64,000 bases of DNA. It comes from RYN-230 sp963793825 (GTDB lineage: Bacteria > Actinomycetota > Actinomycetes > Streptosporangiales > Streptosporangiaceae). A program made the position numbers and the translations under genes. The DNA is taken from positions 496,001-560,000 of the forward strand of contig CAWCBE010000014.1 in NCBI GenBank assembly GCA_963793825.1. Reading direction: 5' to 3'. A model generated the notes under the pieces. It saw only the letters and a program-made list of their open reading frames with translations. It did not search any database and was not told where the DNA came from. Shown one piece after another: positions 17,073-25,390 of the stretch. Position 1 is the stretch's first letter. Each line of letters begins with the position of its first letter.

Positions 17073-18539
17073 ATCATCATCCCTCCCGGTGGTCGTGGCG
17101 GCGAACCAGCATACCCTATTGGTGGACTAGACAATACCGCAGGGTGGTTTGGCGTAGCCATCCGTATCATGCTCGCCGCTGAGCCGGCATTCGAAGTACA
17201 CGTTGAGTGCAGTAAGGCTGACCTGGCAGGAATGCTCAGCCATCGAGCAATTGTACGCACAACTCACGCCCCTGGAAATCGCTTGATTGCAGCCCGCGAC
17301 AATACAACAAGAATCGGAGCAGAACTCGTCCATAGAGCTGGATGCCTTATCATCCACAGCATTCGGCGAACCAAGATTGTCTTGCGCCATACTCCGCGCT
17401 GGGAGCGATGGAGCCCTGAGCTCAAGGGTTATTTGGAATACCGCGGGGCACTGGATCAGGAACGTCGCGGGCGGCGGGAATACACTCGGGCGCTGGGCAA
17501 GTATAATCAGGCCATATGTCACGAGCCCGGCAATTTCATGATCAGTATGAGAAAAGCTGCATTGCTAGAGGTAATGGGCGAGTACGCACAGGCAGCCGAG
17601 GTGTACCGCGCCTGTAATGAACTTTGGCCCGAGAATATCGAGGCAGCATATCGATTGGCTGCTGCGTACTCTAATAGCAAGCGCCACGCCGAGGTGAGAG
17701 AAGTCCTCAGCCGTCTTGAAGTCCACTTGCGCCGAAGGGCACTTTGGCTTGCCTGGATGAAGACATGGTTCAAGCGCAGGAGTGCTGGCGAGCGACGGTA
17801 CTGGCGAGGATGGCTGAAGCGCCAGCCTCTAATCTTCGGAACGAATAGGCGCTCGCTCTACGCGAATGCCATCAAGATGGCAACGGCAGCACGAGAAGTA
17901 GATGAAATCAATCACGGGCGGAGTACGTTGTCGGCGGCCGGGCTTCTCAAAAGTGTTGCGAAGCTAACAACGCGCACGGAATTCTCAAAGCCGCATGTAA
18001 GGCTATTTCACCCTGATCAACACAGAGAGTTTGCCCGCACTGAACATACACATAATCTGCACGATCGGGACCGCGACAAGAACTTCGCTATGTATCCATT
18101 CATACAACACGCCCGGCCAAAATCAAGACTTGGCTGGCTGGCACACTACAACACGGCAATTCTCTTTTCGCTTTTGCTTCGGTTGGCTCCGGATAAAATG
18201 CCATGCGGTTACAGCCAGGAGGAATGGCGAGTAGATTGCGCACGGGCCGCAATTCATGAACTTGGCCATGTCAAGCGTGACCCTAGGAGTGAACTCGAAG
18301 CGGATTGGTACCGTACTGACCCCGGACTCCAGCCGCTACGTGAATATAGCAAGAAGAACGGCACGCGCTGGTCGGAGTTTGTAGGCATTGAGCAGAGTGG
18401 TCCCCTGCAGCGCCTGGTGGACTGGGTTCGCATGTGAGATCCGCCGCGGCTCCTGTCGTCACCTGGTCCCTGATCCGGCGTTGGCCGTGGCAGCATGACT
18501 TCCGGCGGACTGGCGAGGGCGGTGACCGGGGTGGCTGAC

Positions 18540-19391
18540 ATGAGCTGTTCAGCCAACGCGGCGCAGGCGCAGCGGTGGAACGGCGAGAGCGGCCGTCAGT
18601 GGATCGCCCACCGCGAGCGGCACCTGGCAGGACACCAGCAGCTCATCCGGCACCTGTTCGGCGCCGCGGGCATCTCGCCCGGGGAGCGCGTGCTGGACGT
18701 GGGCTGCGGGTGCGGCGAAACGACGATCGCCGCGGCGCGGGCAGCGCGTGACCCAGGTGAGCCGGGTTCCAGTGGCGGGGCGGTCGGCCTTGACCTGTCT
18801 GGCCCGATGCTGGAGGTCGCGCGGCGGCTCGCTGCCGGGGCCGGCGTGGCGAATGCCGGATTTGTGCAGGGCGACGCCCAGGCCTGCCCGCTGCGGCGGG
18901 ATTCTTGCGACGTGATGATCAGCAGCTTCGGCGTCATGTTCTTCGACGACCCGGCTGCGGCGTTCGCGAACATCGTGGCCGCGCTGCGCCGGCGAGGCCG
19001 GCTGGCGTTCTTGTGCTGGCAAGACGACATGCGCAACGAGGTGTTCGCGATCCCGCTGCGCGCCTTCCTGGCCTGCACGCGGCTACCGCGCCCGGCCGGT
19101 AACCTGTTCGTTGACCCGCGCCAAGTCGCCGGGCTGCTGTCCGGCGCGGGCTGCGCGGATATCCAGATCGACGCGGTCAGCGAGCCGGCGTGGATGGGAT
19201 CCGACGTCGCTGACGTGATGAGCTACGTCCGCGGCATGCGCATGACCCGCAGCCTGGCAGCCGACCTCGGGGACGAGGCTCTGACCGGGCGAGTGCTGGC
19301 CACCATCGCCGAACAGTACGCTGCCCGTCAGCGCCCCGACGGAGTGTGGGTGCGCGCCGCCGCCTGGCTGGTCACCGCCCGCCGCCACTGA
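18540..19391 (+). CDS. Class I SAM-dependent methyltransferase
   Basis: 283 residues from the ATG at 18540 (open upstream to 18495). Motif I VLDVGCGCGETTIAAA at about residues 48-63 binds S-adenosylmethionine; VGLDLSGPMLEVARR is the acidic loop, and FDDPAAAFANI with FLCWQDD completes the UbiE/Methyltransf_11-type fold. It starts MSCSANAAQAQRWNGESGRQ, a beginning shared by actinobacterial methyltransferases of this kind. Acceptor substrate unknown. Convergent with the DUF3500 gene. Confidence 0.85.
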   Translation: MSCSANAAQAQRWNGESGRQWIAHRERHLAGHQQLIRHLFGAAGISPGERVLDVGCGCGETTIAAARAARDPGEPGSSGGAVGLDLSGPMLEVARRLAAGAGVANAGFVQGDAQACPLRRDSCDVMISSFGVMFFDDPAAAFANIVAALRRRGRLAFLCWQDDMRNEVFAIPLRAFLACTRLPRPAGNLFVDPRQVAGLLSGAGCADIQIDAVSEPAWMGSDVADVMSYVRGMRMTRSLAADLGDEALTGRVLATIAEQYAARQRPDGVWVRAAAWLVTARRH

Positions 19392-19516
19392 TTTACTCAT
19401 CTGACCCGTCAGCGATGGCCGCCGGGCGCAGGCAGAGCTGTCCGTGCCTGACGCTGCGGCCGATCGCAGCTAATGGCGATGACCGGTTGCGCTGGGTACA
19501 GTCTGCGAGTCGGCTG

Positions 19517-20746
19517 TCAGCCTGTCCGGGTGACGTGGGTGCCGGTGCTGTGATCAAACCGCTCATGATGCTGCCGGAGGAGATCGACACCGTAGTCACC
19601 GCCGTTTGGCGTGCGGACAAGGGTGTGGATGTGATTACGGGAGGGCACGGCATTGTCGAACGCAACGCCAGGATGATGATCGAACTCGATCAGCACGACG
19701 GGGCTATGGACCCGGTAGTAGAAGGGACCATCATCGGCTACCGCGCCCATCCAGGCAAAGTAGGTCTCATCGAGATGTTGATCGACTTCGCGCATCTTCA
19801 CCCCGGAGTGGCCTTCGGCGGCCCAGCCAACGTAGGCGGCGGCCAAGGCTCGCAGGCGGCGCCGTTGAGCATCGGTCAGGTCGGCGGCACAGACTCCAGC
19901 GAAGGGAACCACGGCGTTGTCCCGGAACGCGCCGGCCTGCATCCGGCCATCGAAGGGGTGCTGCAGCTCCGGGGGCAGGTCGTCGGGATGGATCGAGGAT
20001 CGGAGGACGGCGCGGGCTGCCTGCTGGCCATCGAGCGAGCGGATCAGTTCCAAGCCGGCCCGCTCCTCGGCGCAGAAGACCATCGTGCCGGCCAGTGGAC
20101 CGTCGAACACGTGGCACGGTTCCGAGCCCATGAAGCTCGGCGTGAGCACGAACTGATCGCCGATGATCGTGCCGTTGACGCACAGGTGATGACCGTCGAT
20201 CTGCCACGCCCACGGACCTTCGGCGCTCGGCTCACCGAAAACAGACAGGAAGTACGGCCACTCGCCGAAGTCGTCTGAGAGGCCTGTCACCTCCGATAGG
20301 AGGCGGTTCAGCCGCATGATGTCGCGGGCTTGAGCGAAGCCGCGAGCCGACAGGCTGGTTTCGAGGAGCCGCAGTCCGAGCTGGCGCGCGGCGGGCGGCA
20401 GATCCTCGAGCATCACGCCGTGACGGAACACGAAGGGATGAATGTTCAGCCACATCCGACGCTGCTCAGCATCGAGGGGGAACACGGCACGCTCTCGCTG
20501 CTCGGCGCTGAGCGCACCCAGGAAGTCGAGGGCAGCGTCGGTAATGGGCGCGGTGGTAACGCCAGCAGACCGGAGGGGAAACAATCCCGATCGCAGTGCC
20601 CCATCCGAGGTGAGCCCACGCAGCGGTTGTTCAAGGGATTCTGTCAGTTCACGGAACATTGCCTGCATCGGCGGCGGAATATCAGCCGGCCGTCGCGCCG
20701 AGAAGGAGGGTAGCTGGCCCACCTTGAAGTCAGTCCAGTGGTCCAC
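19517..20746 (-). CDS. DUF3500 domain protein
   Basis: 409 residues, GTG start at 20744-20746. Conserved landmarks of DUF3500 are visible: WLNIHPFVFRHGVMLEDL, FGEPSAEGPWAWQIDGHHL (near 170-190), TPSFMGSEPC, and the C-terminal SPVVLIEFDHHPGV followed by NHIHTLVRTPNGGDYG. The paired His/Asp motifs suggest a metal or small-molecule site, but the function of the family is not established. No signal peptide, so probably cytoplasmic. Single gene. Confidence 0.85.
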   Translation of the reverse strand: MDHWTDFKVGQLPSFSARRPADIPPPMQAMFRELTESLEQPLRGLTSDGALRSGLFPLRSAGVTTAPITDAALDFLGALSAEQRERAVFPLDAEQRRMWLNIHPFVFRHGVMLEDLPPAARQLGLRLLETSLSARGFAQARDIMRLNRLLSEVTGLSDDFGEWPYFLSVFGEPSAEGPWAWQIDGHHLCVNGTIIGDQFVLTPSFMGSEPCHVFDGPLAGTMVFCAEERAGLELIRSLDGQQAARAVLRSSIHPDDLPPELQHPFDGRMQAGAFRDNAVVPFAGVCAADLTDAQRRRLRALAAAYVGWAAEGHSGVKMREVDQHLDETYFAWMGAVADDGPFYYRVHSPVVLIEFDHHPGVAFDNAVPSRNHIHTLVRTPNGGDYGVDLLRQHHERFDHSTGTHVTRTG

Positions 20747-21249
20747 GGTTAGCTAGCACCCCCCGACGGCACTGCACCTGCCGGTGGCTACTCTACGTGG
20801 GCTGCGAGGCCGATGTGAAGCGTCCCGCTGGCCACCTTCCAGGGAGTATCTGCCACGGCGCTATCCGAACCGCTGCGGGGCAATCCACGACCTGAAAGCA
20901 GGACGCCGCTATCAGACCGTCACCTACCGCCGGGTACGCGGGATACTCAGTGCCGGCCGGAAGCCGATCACTCATCGGCGCAAGCGCGCCCGAATATCGC
21001 CGCCCCGAGGCTGAAAACGGCCACCCGCCACAGCCTCAGCCGCACGCCGTTACGTGCGGGCTGAAGGGTCCGGTTCGGGTGGCTGGCCCGCCGCGCATAT
21101 CACGTCGGCCTGCGCTGCGGCCCTGCGTGGGGCGGCCCGAGGTGCCGTCTTGCGCGGCTGGGAGGAATTTCACGGGGAGCAACCGGTTGGGTGCGGCGGG
21201 CCGGCGCGGCGGTGCTGTTCACGCCACACCAGGTCGTTCAGCCTGACAT
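20747..21249. other. Intergenic or degraded
   Basis: No gene with family support. Several short Arg/Pro-rich frames exist but have the composition of unselected high-GC sequence. Confidence 0.4.
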
Positions 21250-21464
21250 CAGGTCAGTACACGCTCGTCACCAACCGTCCGCTGTCCGCATGCGCGGCCG
21301 TCGCGACCCGGGGTTCGATCGACACCGCCGTGCCGTTCGACCCGGCCACCGTGGAGATCGTCACCGGCGCGGCCCGCGACACCGTCGGCCTCCAGGTCCG
21401 CCAGCTGTTGTTCTTCGGCGGGAACCCGGCTAGCGAATCCTTCCACGCCGCCATGATCTGCTAA
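21250..21464 (+). pseudogene. Relic of a small exported-type protein
   Basis: The frame ending at the TAA of 21462-21464 reads SGQYTLVTNRPLSACAAVATRG, then FDPATVEIVTGAARDTVG and ends RQLLFFGGNPASESFHAAMIC. This resembles the C-terminal part of small actinobacterial secreted hypothetical proteins. The sequence upstream is unrelated, with no signal peptide or start. I regard it as a fragment. Confidence 0.4.
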
Positions 21465-21569
21465 CACAACCAGGCGGCCTTGTCGGTGCCCCGCGCCACC
21501 TGCCGTGGCACGGGGCGCTACCCCGCGCGGCTGCGGTTCCGTTAGCGCAGGCGGGGCGCCTGACCTGCC

Positions 21570-21647
21570 TGAATACGGGCACAGACCAGCGTCCGCAAGC
21601 CCGGGACAGGCTCTCACGAGCTCCGTTTGCCACTCAATCTGCCACTC
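21570..21647. repeat. Dispersed tandem motif, copy 1
   Basis: The core at 21626-21647 starts tttgccactcaatctg and continues with a second gccactc. The 8-base TGCCACTC thus occurs twice, 12 bases apart. The preceding 50 bases (aagcccgggacaggctctcacgagc) resemble the sequence before the copy at 59290-59311. Such tandem short repeats are often seen at the ends of actinomycete integrative elements; that role is inferred. Confidence 0.5.
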
Positions 21648-21787
21648 ACTTCGATCTTGGCCGGGCGGCAGCTGAGGCACATGGCCGGCGGCGCTGCGGG
21701 CACTTTGCGAACTCGCTCACTCAGATGGCCGAGAGAGCATGCCAGGAAGACTTCGGCTGGCAGCAGCGACCCCATCGTCGGGCTTGC

Positions 21788-21812
21788 ACTCTGGCGCTTC
21801 TAGCGCCAGAGT
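21788..21812. promoter_or_regulatory. Perfect inverted repeat upstream of vapB-like gene
   Basis: ACTCTGGCGC at 21788-21797 and GCGCCAGAGT at 21803-21812 are perfect 10-base arms around TTCTA, ending 6 bases before the antitoxin ATG. Position and symmetry fit the operator of an autoregulated ribbon-helix-helix antitoxin. There is no Shine-Dalgarno sequence between it and the ATG, so the transcript may be leaderless or the hairpin may control translation. Confidence 0.7.
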
Positions 21813-21818
21813 GGCGCC

Positions 21819-22049
21819 ATGACGAGCATCCAGATCAAGGACGTGCCCGAGCGGACGCACGCGATCCTCCGCCAGCGTGCGGCCGCCGCTCACAAATCCC
21901 TCCAGGAGTACCTGCGGGCCTGGCTGATCGAGGAGGCAGAGCAGCCGACCCTGGAGGAGGTCCTCGACCGCGCGGGCGGGCGATCGGGCGGATCGGTCCC
22001 GCTTAAGGACGCCGTAGCTGCGATCCGCGACAACCGTGATCGTCGCTGA
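21819..22049 (+). CDS. FitA/VapB-like ribbon-helix-helix antitoxin
   Basis: 76 residues. MTSIQIKDVPERTHAILRQR then AAAAHKSLQEYLRAWLI is the Arc/FitA-type RHH DNA-binding domain; the acidic C-terminus (EEAEQPTLEEVLDRAGG) would wrap the toxin. It overlaps the PIN toxin by 14 bases. A perfect inverted repeat lies just upstream, fitting autoregulation by the toxin-antitoxin complex. Confidence 0.85.
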   Translation: MTSIQIKDVPERTHAILRQRAAAAHKSLQEYLRAWLIEEAEQPTLEEVLDRAGGRSGGSVPLKDAVAAIRDNRDRR

Positions 22050-22437
22050 CGCCAGCGTCCTGGTCGTCGCCCTCGCCGATGACGGTCCCGACGGCGACCA
22101 GGCCCGGGCCCGACTGCACGGCGAACGGCTTACCGTACCCGAACTCGCCGACCTGGAGGTCGCCTCGGTCCTGAGGCGGCAGATGAAGGCGGGGCTTCTC
22201 GACGCCCGGCGCGCCCGACTCGCACTGGAGGACCTGGCCGCACTGCCCGCCAGGCGGGCTCCGCACCGCCCCCTGCTCCGCCGGTGCTGGGAACTACGGG
22301 ACAACCTGACCATCTACGATGCGGCCTACATAGCACTCGCTGAAGCCATGAACACCACCCTGCTCACCGGCGACCAGAAACTCGCAAGAGCCCCCGGACC
22401 CCACTGCCCCATCGAGATCTTCCAGCCCGCACCCTGA
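22036..22437 (+). CDS. vapC: VapC-family PIN-domain toxin
   Basis: 133 residues, GTG start at 22036 inside the antitoxin gene. PIN acidic residues are present: VADASVLVVALADD (first Asp), VPELADLEVASVLRR (Glu), NLTIYDAAYIALAEAM (Asp) and LLTGDQKLAR (Asp). VapC toxins are Mg-dependent RNases that cut tRNA or rRNA when free of antitoxin. Length is normal and all key residues are intact, so it is probably functional. Confidence 0.88.
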   Translation: MIVADASVLVVALADDGPDGDQARARLHGERLTVPELADLEVASVLRRQMKAGLLDARRARLALEDLAALPARRAPHRPLLRRCWELRDNLTIYDAAYIALAEAMNTTLLTGDQKLARAPGPHCPIEIFQPAP

Positions 22438-22440
22438 ACA

Positions 22441-22716
22441 CTCAAGAAGCCGCCGATCACCGCGAACGTGACCGCCGCCAGCCAGCACCCGCACCCAATT
22501 CCGCAGCCCGTTCATCATGATCTCGCGGGGCTGGAACTCGTTGCCGATCTTGATGATCGGCTGCTCGTTGCGCCGGGCCTGGTCGATGGCTGCCCTCGCG
22601 GCGGTCATCACCGGTGTCACCTGATGGCGGGCGGCCAGGTGATCAAAGATCACCGAGCCCTCCGGGCCGGACAACAACCAGATGGGCGTGCGCCGTGAGC
22701 GGCACCAGCACCACAC
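22441..22716 (-). pseudogene. Relic of a small membrane protein, possibly from an integrative element
   Basis: One frame gives VTPVMTAARAAIDQARRNEQ and EIMMNGLRNWVRVLA; a one-base shift continues into AVTFAVIGGFLSV, a membrane helix. A soluble N-terminus followed by NGLRNW and a helix resembles small membrane proteins of actinomycete conjugative elements, but this is a weak match. The frame break and missing start make it non-functional. It abuts the vapC stop. Confidence 0.4.
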
Positions 22717-22733
22717 GACAGCCGCCCGTGCGG

Positions 22734-23519
22734 CTACGTGTGCGCGCCGGCGGTGACGGTCGGCTGCGATTCAACCGAGAGTGCCGAGGTCACTGCCGCC
22801 AGGCCGCCGGCGCCGGCAGGATCGCTTGTTTCGCCTTGTGACTGCGGCCGGGGTCTCGGCGGGTATGCGGCGATCAGGAGCTTCATCAGTCTCGGGAACT
22901 GCGTAGTGAAGCGGCCCTCGCCCCAGCCGAGGCCGGGCTCGTTGGCTATTGCCTGGCTGAGCACTCCGACGATCAACATGGAGACAAGATCGATGGCCTC
23001 GTCGGAGTCTGCCTCCGGGCCGAGCTGCCCGGCCGCGACGGCGTCGGCCATCGCGGCACGTTGCAGGGCGACCATCTCCGCGCTGGGGGCGAACGCCTCG
23101 GCTGAGGGCTCGAAGTTCGGGACGGGCCGCCAGAACATCAGCTGTGCTATCGCACGGTGGGCCAGCAGCCAGCGCCCGCTGGCTTCGAGGCCAGCGGTCA
23201 GTGCGGTCAGCCCGGGCGCAGCGGCGGACATGGCGTTTCTCATGATGGCGAGGTGCTCGGCCTGGCCCCTGCGGAAGAGCTCGTCGTAGACCGCCATCAG
23301 CGAGGGGAAGTATTTGTACAGCGACGGGGGCTGGACCCCGAGGCGGCGGGCGATCTCGGCCAGGCTGAGGCTGTTGACTCCCTCCTCGGTCATGATCTCG
23401 GAGGCGATGTCGAGGATCTCCGCGATGGTTTCCTGGCGGCGACGGGCCCGCCGGTCTGGTCGCTGCCCAGCGCTCCCTGCAGCTCCGCGCGGCTGGGCGG
23501 CTATCCCTTCGACTGCCAT
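22734..23519 (-). CDS. TetR/AcrR family transcriptional regulator
   Basis: 261 residues. The HTH spans about 30-75: RRRQETIAEILDIASEIMTE, VNSLSLAEIARRLGVQPPSLYKYF. The C-terminal domain, with LMFWRPVPNFEPSAEA, fits the WHG/TetR_C group. A disordered tail follows. The ATG is at 23517-23519. Divergent from the SRPBCC gene at 23603 with an 83-base gap containing a palindrome, so it probably represses that gene and itself in response to a hydrophobic ligand. Confidence 0.85.
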   Translation of the reverse strand: MAVEGIAAQPRGAAGSAGQRPDRRARRRQETIAEILDIASEIMTEEGVNSLSLAEIARRLGVQPPSLYKYFPSLMAVYDELFRRGQAEHLAIMRNAMSAAAPGLTALTAGLEASGRWLLAHRAIAQLMFWRPVPNFEPSAEAFAPSAEMVALQRAAMADAVAAGQLGPEADSDEAIDLVSMLIVGVLSQAIANEPGLGWGEGRFTTQFPRLMKLLIAAYPPRPRPQSQGETSDPAGAGGLAAVTSALSVESQPTVTAGAHT

Positions 23520-23549
23520 GTCCTTATCATAGCAGTTTCATGGATTGAC

Positions 23550-23559
23550 AGCTATAGCT
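23550..23559. promoter_or_regulatory. Palindrome between divergent tetR and SRPBCC genes
   Basis: AGCTATAGCT is a perfect 10-base palindrome in an AT-rich intergenic region of a GC-rich genome, between the TetR start (23519) and the SRPBCC start (23603). It is a candidate TetR operator and lies where it could cover both promoters. Confidence 0.5.
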
Positions 23560-23602
23560 AATGACAATAGCCTGTGTTAAGAACCACGACGAGGGGGAAG
23601 CG

Positions 23603-24109
23603 ATGCTCGCCAGCAACGGACGGTGGTGGCTTACCCAGGACAGCCGCCAGGCCGTGATCAGCGCCAGTCCTGACCGCATCTACCAACTGGTCTCCGATCT
23701 GCCCCGGATGGGGCAGTGGAGCCCGGAGTGCGAGCGAGTCGAGTGGCTCGGCGGCACGACCGTCGCGGCCGAAGGCGACAGGTTCGTCGGCCACAACAGA
23801 GGCGGCCCGTTCGGCATGATGCGCTGGTCACGGCGTGGCCGCGTCCTGGCCGCAGATCCCGGCCGGGAGTTTGCCTTCGTCACCGAGGAGGGCGGCCGCG
23901 AGTCCACTGTGTGGCGGTACCGCTTCGAGACCGTCGAGGAGGGCACCCGCGTCACTGAGTCATACGAGGTCCGGTGGATCCCGGCCTGGGCCCGGTTGCT
24001 CGACATTCCGACCAACCGGCACCGCGAGCTGCACGAGGCCATGGGCCACACGCTCGGGCGGCTCAAGACCGCCGCCGAAGCACCGGCCGGCTCGCCGGCC
24101 CAGCGATGA
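23603..24109 (+). CDS. SRPBCC family protein
   Basis: 168 residues from the ATG at 23603, behind GAGGGGGAA; the frame is open to 23561 but lacks a ribosome site there. ISASPDRIYQLVSDLPRMGQWSPE is the N-terminal strand-helix of the Polyketide_cyc2 type, and EGDRFVGHNR, WRYRFETVEEGTRVTESYEV continue the fold. It likely binds a lipophilic molecule. Next come a cupin gene and, divergently, a TetR regulator. Confidence 0.82.
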   Translation: MLASNGRWWLTQDSRQAVISASPDRIYQLVSDLPRMGQWSPECERVEWLGGTTVAAEGDRFVGHNRGGPFGMMRWSRRGRVLAADPGREFAFVTEEGGRESTVWRYRFETVEEGTRVTESYEVRWIPAWARLLDIPTNRHRELHEAMGHTLGRLKTAAEAPAGSPAQR

Positions 24110-24195
24110 CGATGCCCGGCCAGCCTGCGTTCCGCCCGGCACATGGCCGGTTTCGCGGTACGCGCCTGGAACAACCCCCGGAAGGAGCTCTTCCT

Positions 24196-24717
24196 GTGAG
24201 TACCAGTCACGTGGCCAGCAATCACGGCCCCGCACCCAGCCCGACCGCGTTGCAGCCTGACGAAGGCGAGGCGCTGTGGTTCATGGACTTCCTGGCCACC
24301 ATCAAGGCCTCCGCCGAGGACACCGGCGGCCGCGTCGCGGTCATCCACCACTCCGGCCCGAAGGACTCAGGCTCACCGTTGCATGTGCATCACCGCGAAA
24401 GCGAATGGTTCTATGTCCTCGACGGCGAGCTGACCGTCTGGGTCGGCGGCCAGGTGGTCCGGGCACCAGCCGGATCGTTCGTGTTCGGCCCGCAGGGCAC
24501 GCCGCACACCTTTACCGTCAGCTCACCAGGCGGTGCCCGGTTCTTGCTGGTGACCGAGCCGGCCGGCTTTGAGGGCTTCATGCGCTCCTGCGCCGAGCCA
24601 GCCCAATCCCTCACGCTGCCGCCGCGACCGAGTGTCCCACCCGACCCAGGCCGAATGACCGCTATCGCTGCCGAGTACGGCCTCGACATCCTGGGGCCAC
24701 CCGGCATCCCCTCGTGA
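24196..24717 (+). CDS. Cupin-domain protein
   Basis: 173 residues. The GTG at 24196-24198 is preceded by GGAAGGAGC, which decides the start. Cupin motif 1 is PLHVHHRESEWFYVLDGELTVWVGG (two His and a Glu as metal ligands), motif 2 is GPQGTPHTFTV (His). A mononuclear metal site is therefore likely; such proteins may be dioxygenases, isomerases or sensors. It follows the SRPBCC gene by 86 bases and may share its transcript. Confidence 0.82.
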   Translation: MSTSHVASNHGPAPSPTALQPDEGEALWFMDFLATIKASAEDTGGRVAVIHHSGPKDSGSPLHVHHRESEWFYVLDGELTVWVGGQVVRAPAGSFVFGPQGTPHTFTVSSPGGARFLLVTEPAGFEGFMRSCAEPAQSLTLPPRPSVPPDPGRMTAIAAEYGLDILGPPGIPS

Positions 24718-24739
24718 GCCATGACACCGCGCCCAGGAC

Positions 24740-25331
24740 TCCGATGCCGCGGCCTGACCAGGATTCGCGGCCCCTGACCGGCAGGCGAGAACCGGAAGCG
24801 GGGGACCAGGCGGTGCGGCTCGACCGAACGGATGGCACCGGTGCCGTCGTGGGACCGGTAGCCGAAGCGCAGCCGCTGATGGTCGCGGCAGGCGCTAGCG
24901 AGCGTGGTCAGCACCGCCGGGTTGACCGCAGGGGCTGAAGAGCTGGGCGACCGGCACGGTGCAGCCGGCCAGCCGCGCACCCGGCGGCGCGGCCCGGATG
25001 GCAGGACTTGCTCGAGCTTGGCCAGGGCGCGGACCGATGTCTCCCCGATGCCGGTGACCGGGCGGCGGTGCGCAGCCCGACCGCGACGGCCACGGCCTCG
25101 TCGTCGTCCAGCAGCAGCGGCGGCATGGCCTCGCCGGCGCCCAGCCGGTAGCCGCCGTCGGTTCCCTGGCTGGCGTGCACCGAGTACCCGAGGTCGCGCA
25201 GCCGCCCCAGGTCGCCGCACGGTGCGCTCGGTGACCTCCAGCCGGGCGGCCAGGCCGGCGCCGGACCAGTCCCGGCGGCCCTCCAGCAGCGACAGCAGCT
25301 TCAGCAGCCGGGCGGAGGTTCCCGCATGAGT
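24740..25331 (-). pseudogene. YafY-type WYL transcriptional regulator, multiply frameshifted
   Basis: Pieces of one regulator lie in alternating frames: SARLLKLLSLLEGRRDWSGA then RLEVTERTVRR (HTH) at the right, GTDGGYRLGAGEAMPPLLLD with DDEAVAVAVGLRTAA in a second frame, GIGETSVRALAKLEQVLP in the first again, and LRFGYRSHDGTGAIRSVEPHRLV near the left. The order is that of YafY/DeoR-WYL regulators. At least two frame breaks and a degraded C-terminal end make it a pseudogene. It is divergent from the epoxide hydrolase, which it may once have controlled. Confidence 0.7.
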
Positions 25332-25390
25332 CAAAGTCCGCCAGAGCTTCAGGACAGAAGCTGGCCGGAATGGTCCGTAGCGTTCGGTAC

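Larger units (their letters stand above)
15948..18437 (+). pseudogene. Membrane-anchored TPR-like protein interrupted by an IS
   Basis: The ATG at 15948 opens a frame of 77 codons up to the ATC at 16176-16178, where an 894-bp IS begins. After removing the IS and one ATC copy, the frame continues in register at 17076 and runs to the TGA at 18435-18437, for an original 530 residues. An N-terminal helix at about 11-33 (VLIPLALPATLLALALALRI) anchors it. The middle contains two TPR-like helical pairs (YTRALGKYNQAICHEPGN; AQAAEVYRACNELWPEN). A late HELGHVKRDP motif (HExxH) may bind a metal. GC is lower than in neighbouring genes. Function unknown; the present copy cannot make the full protein. Confidence 0.75.
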
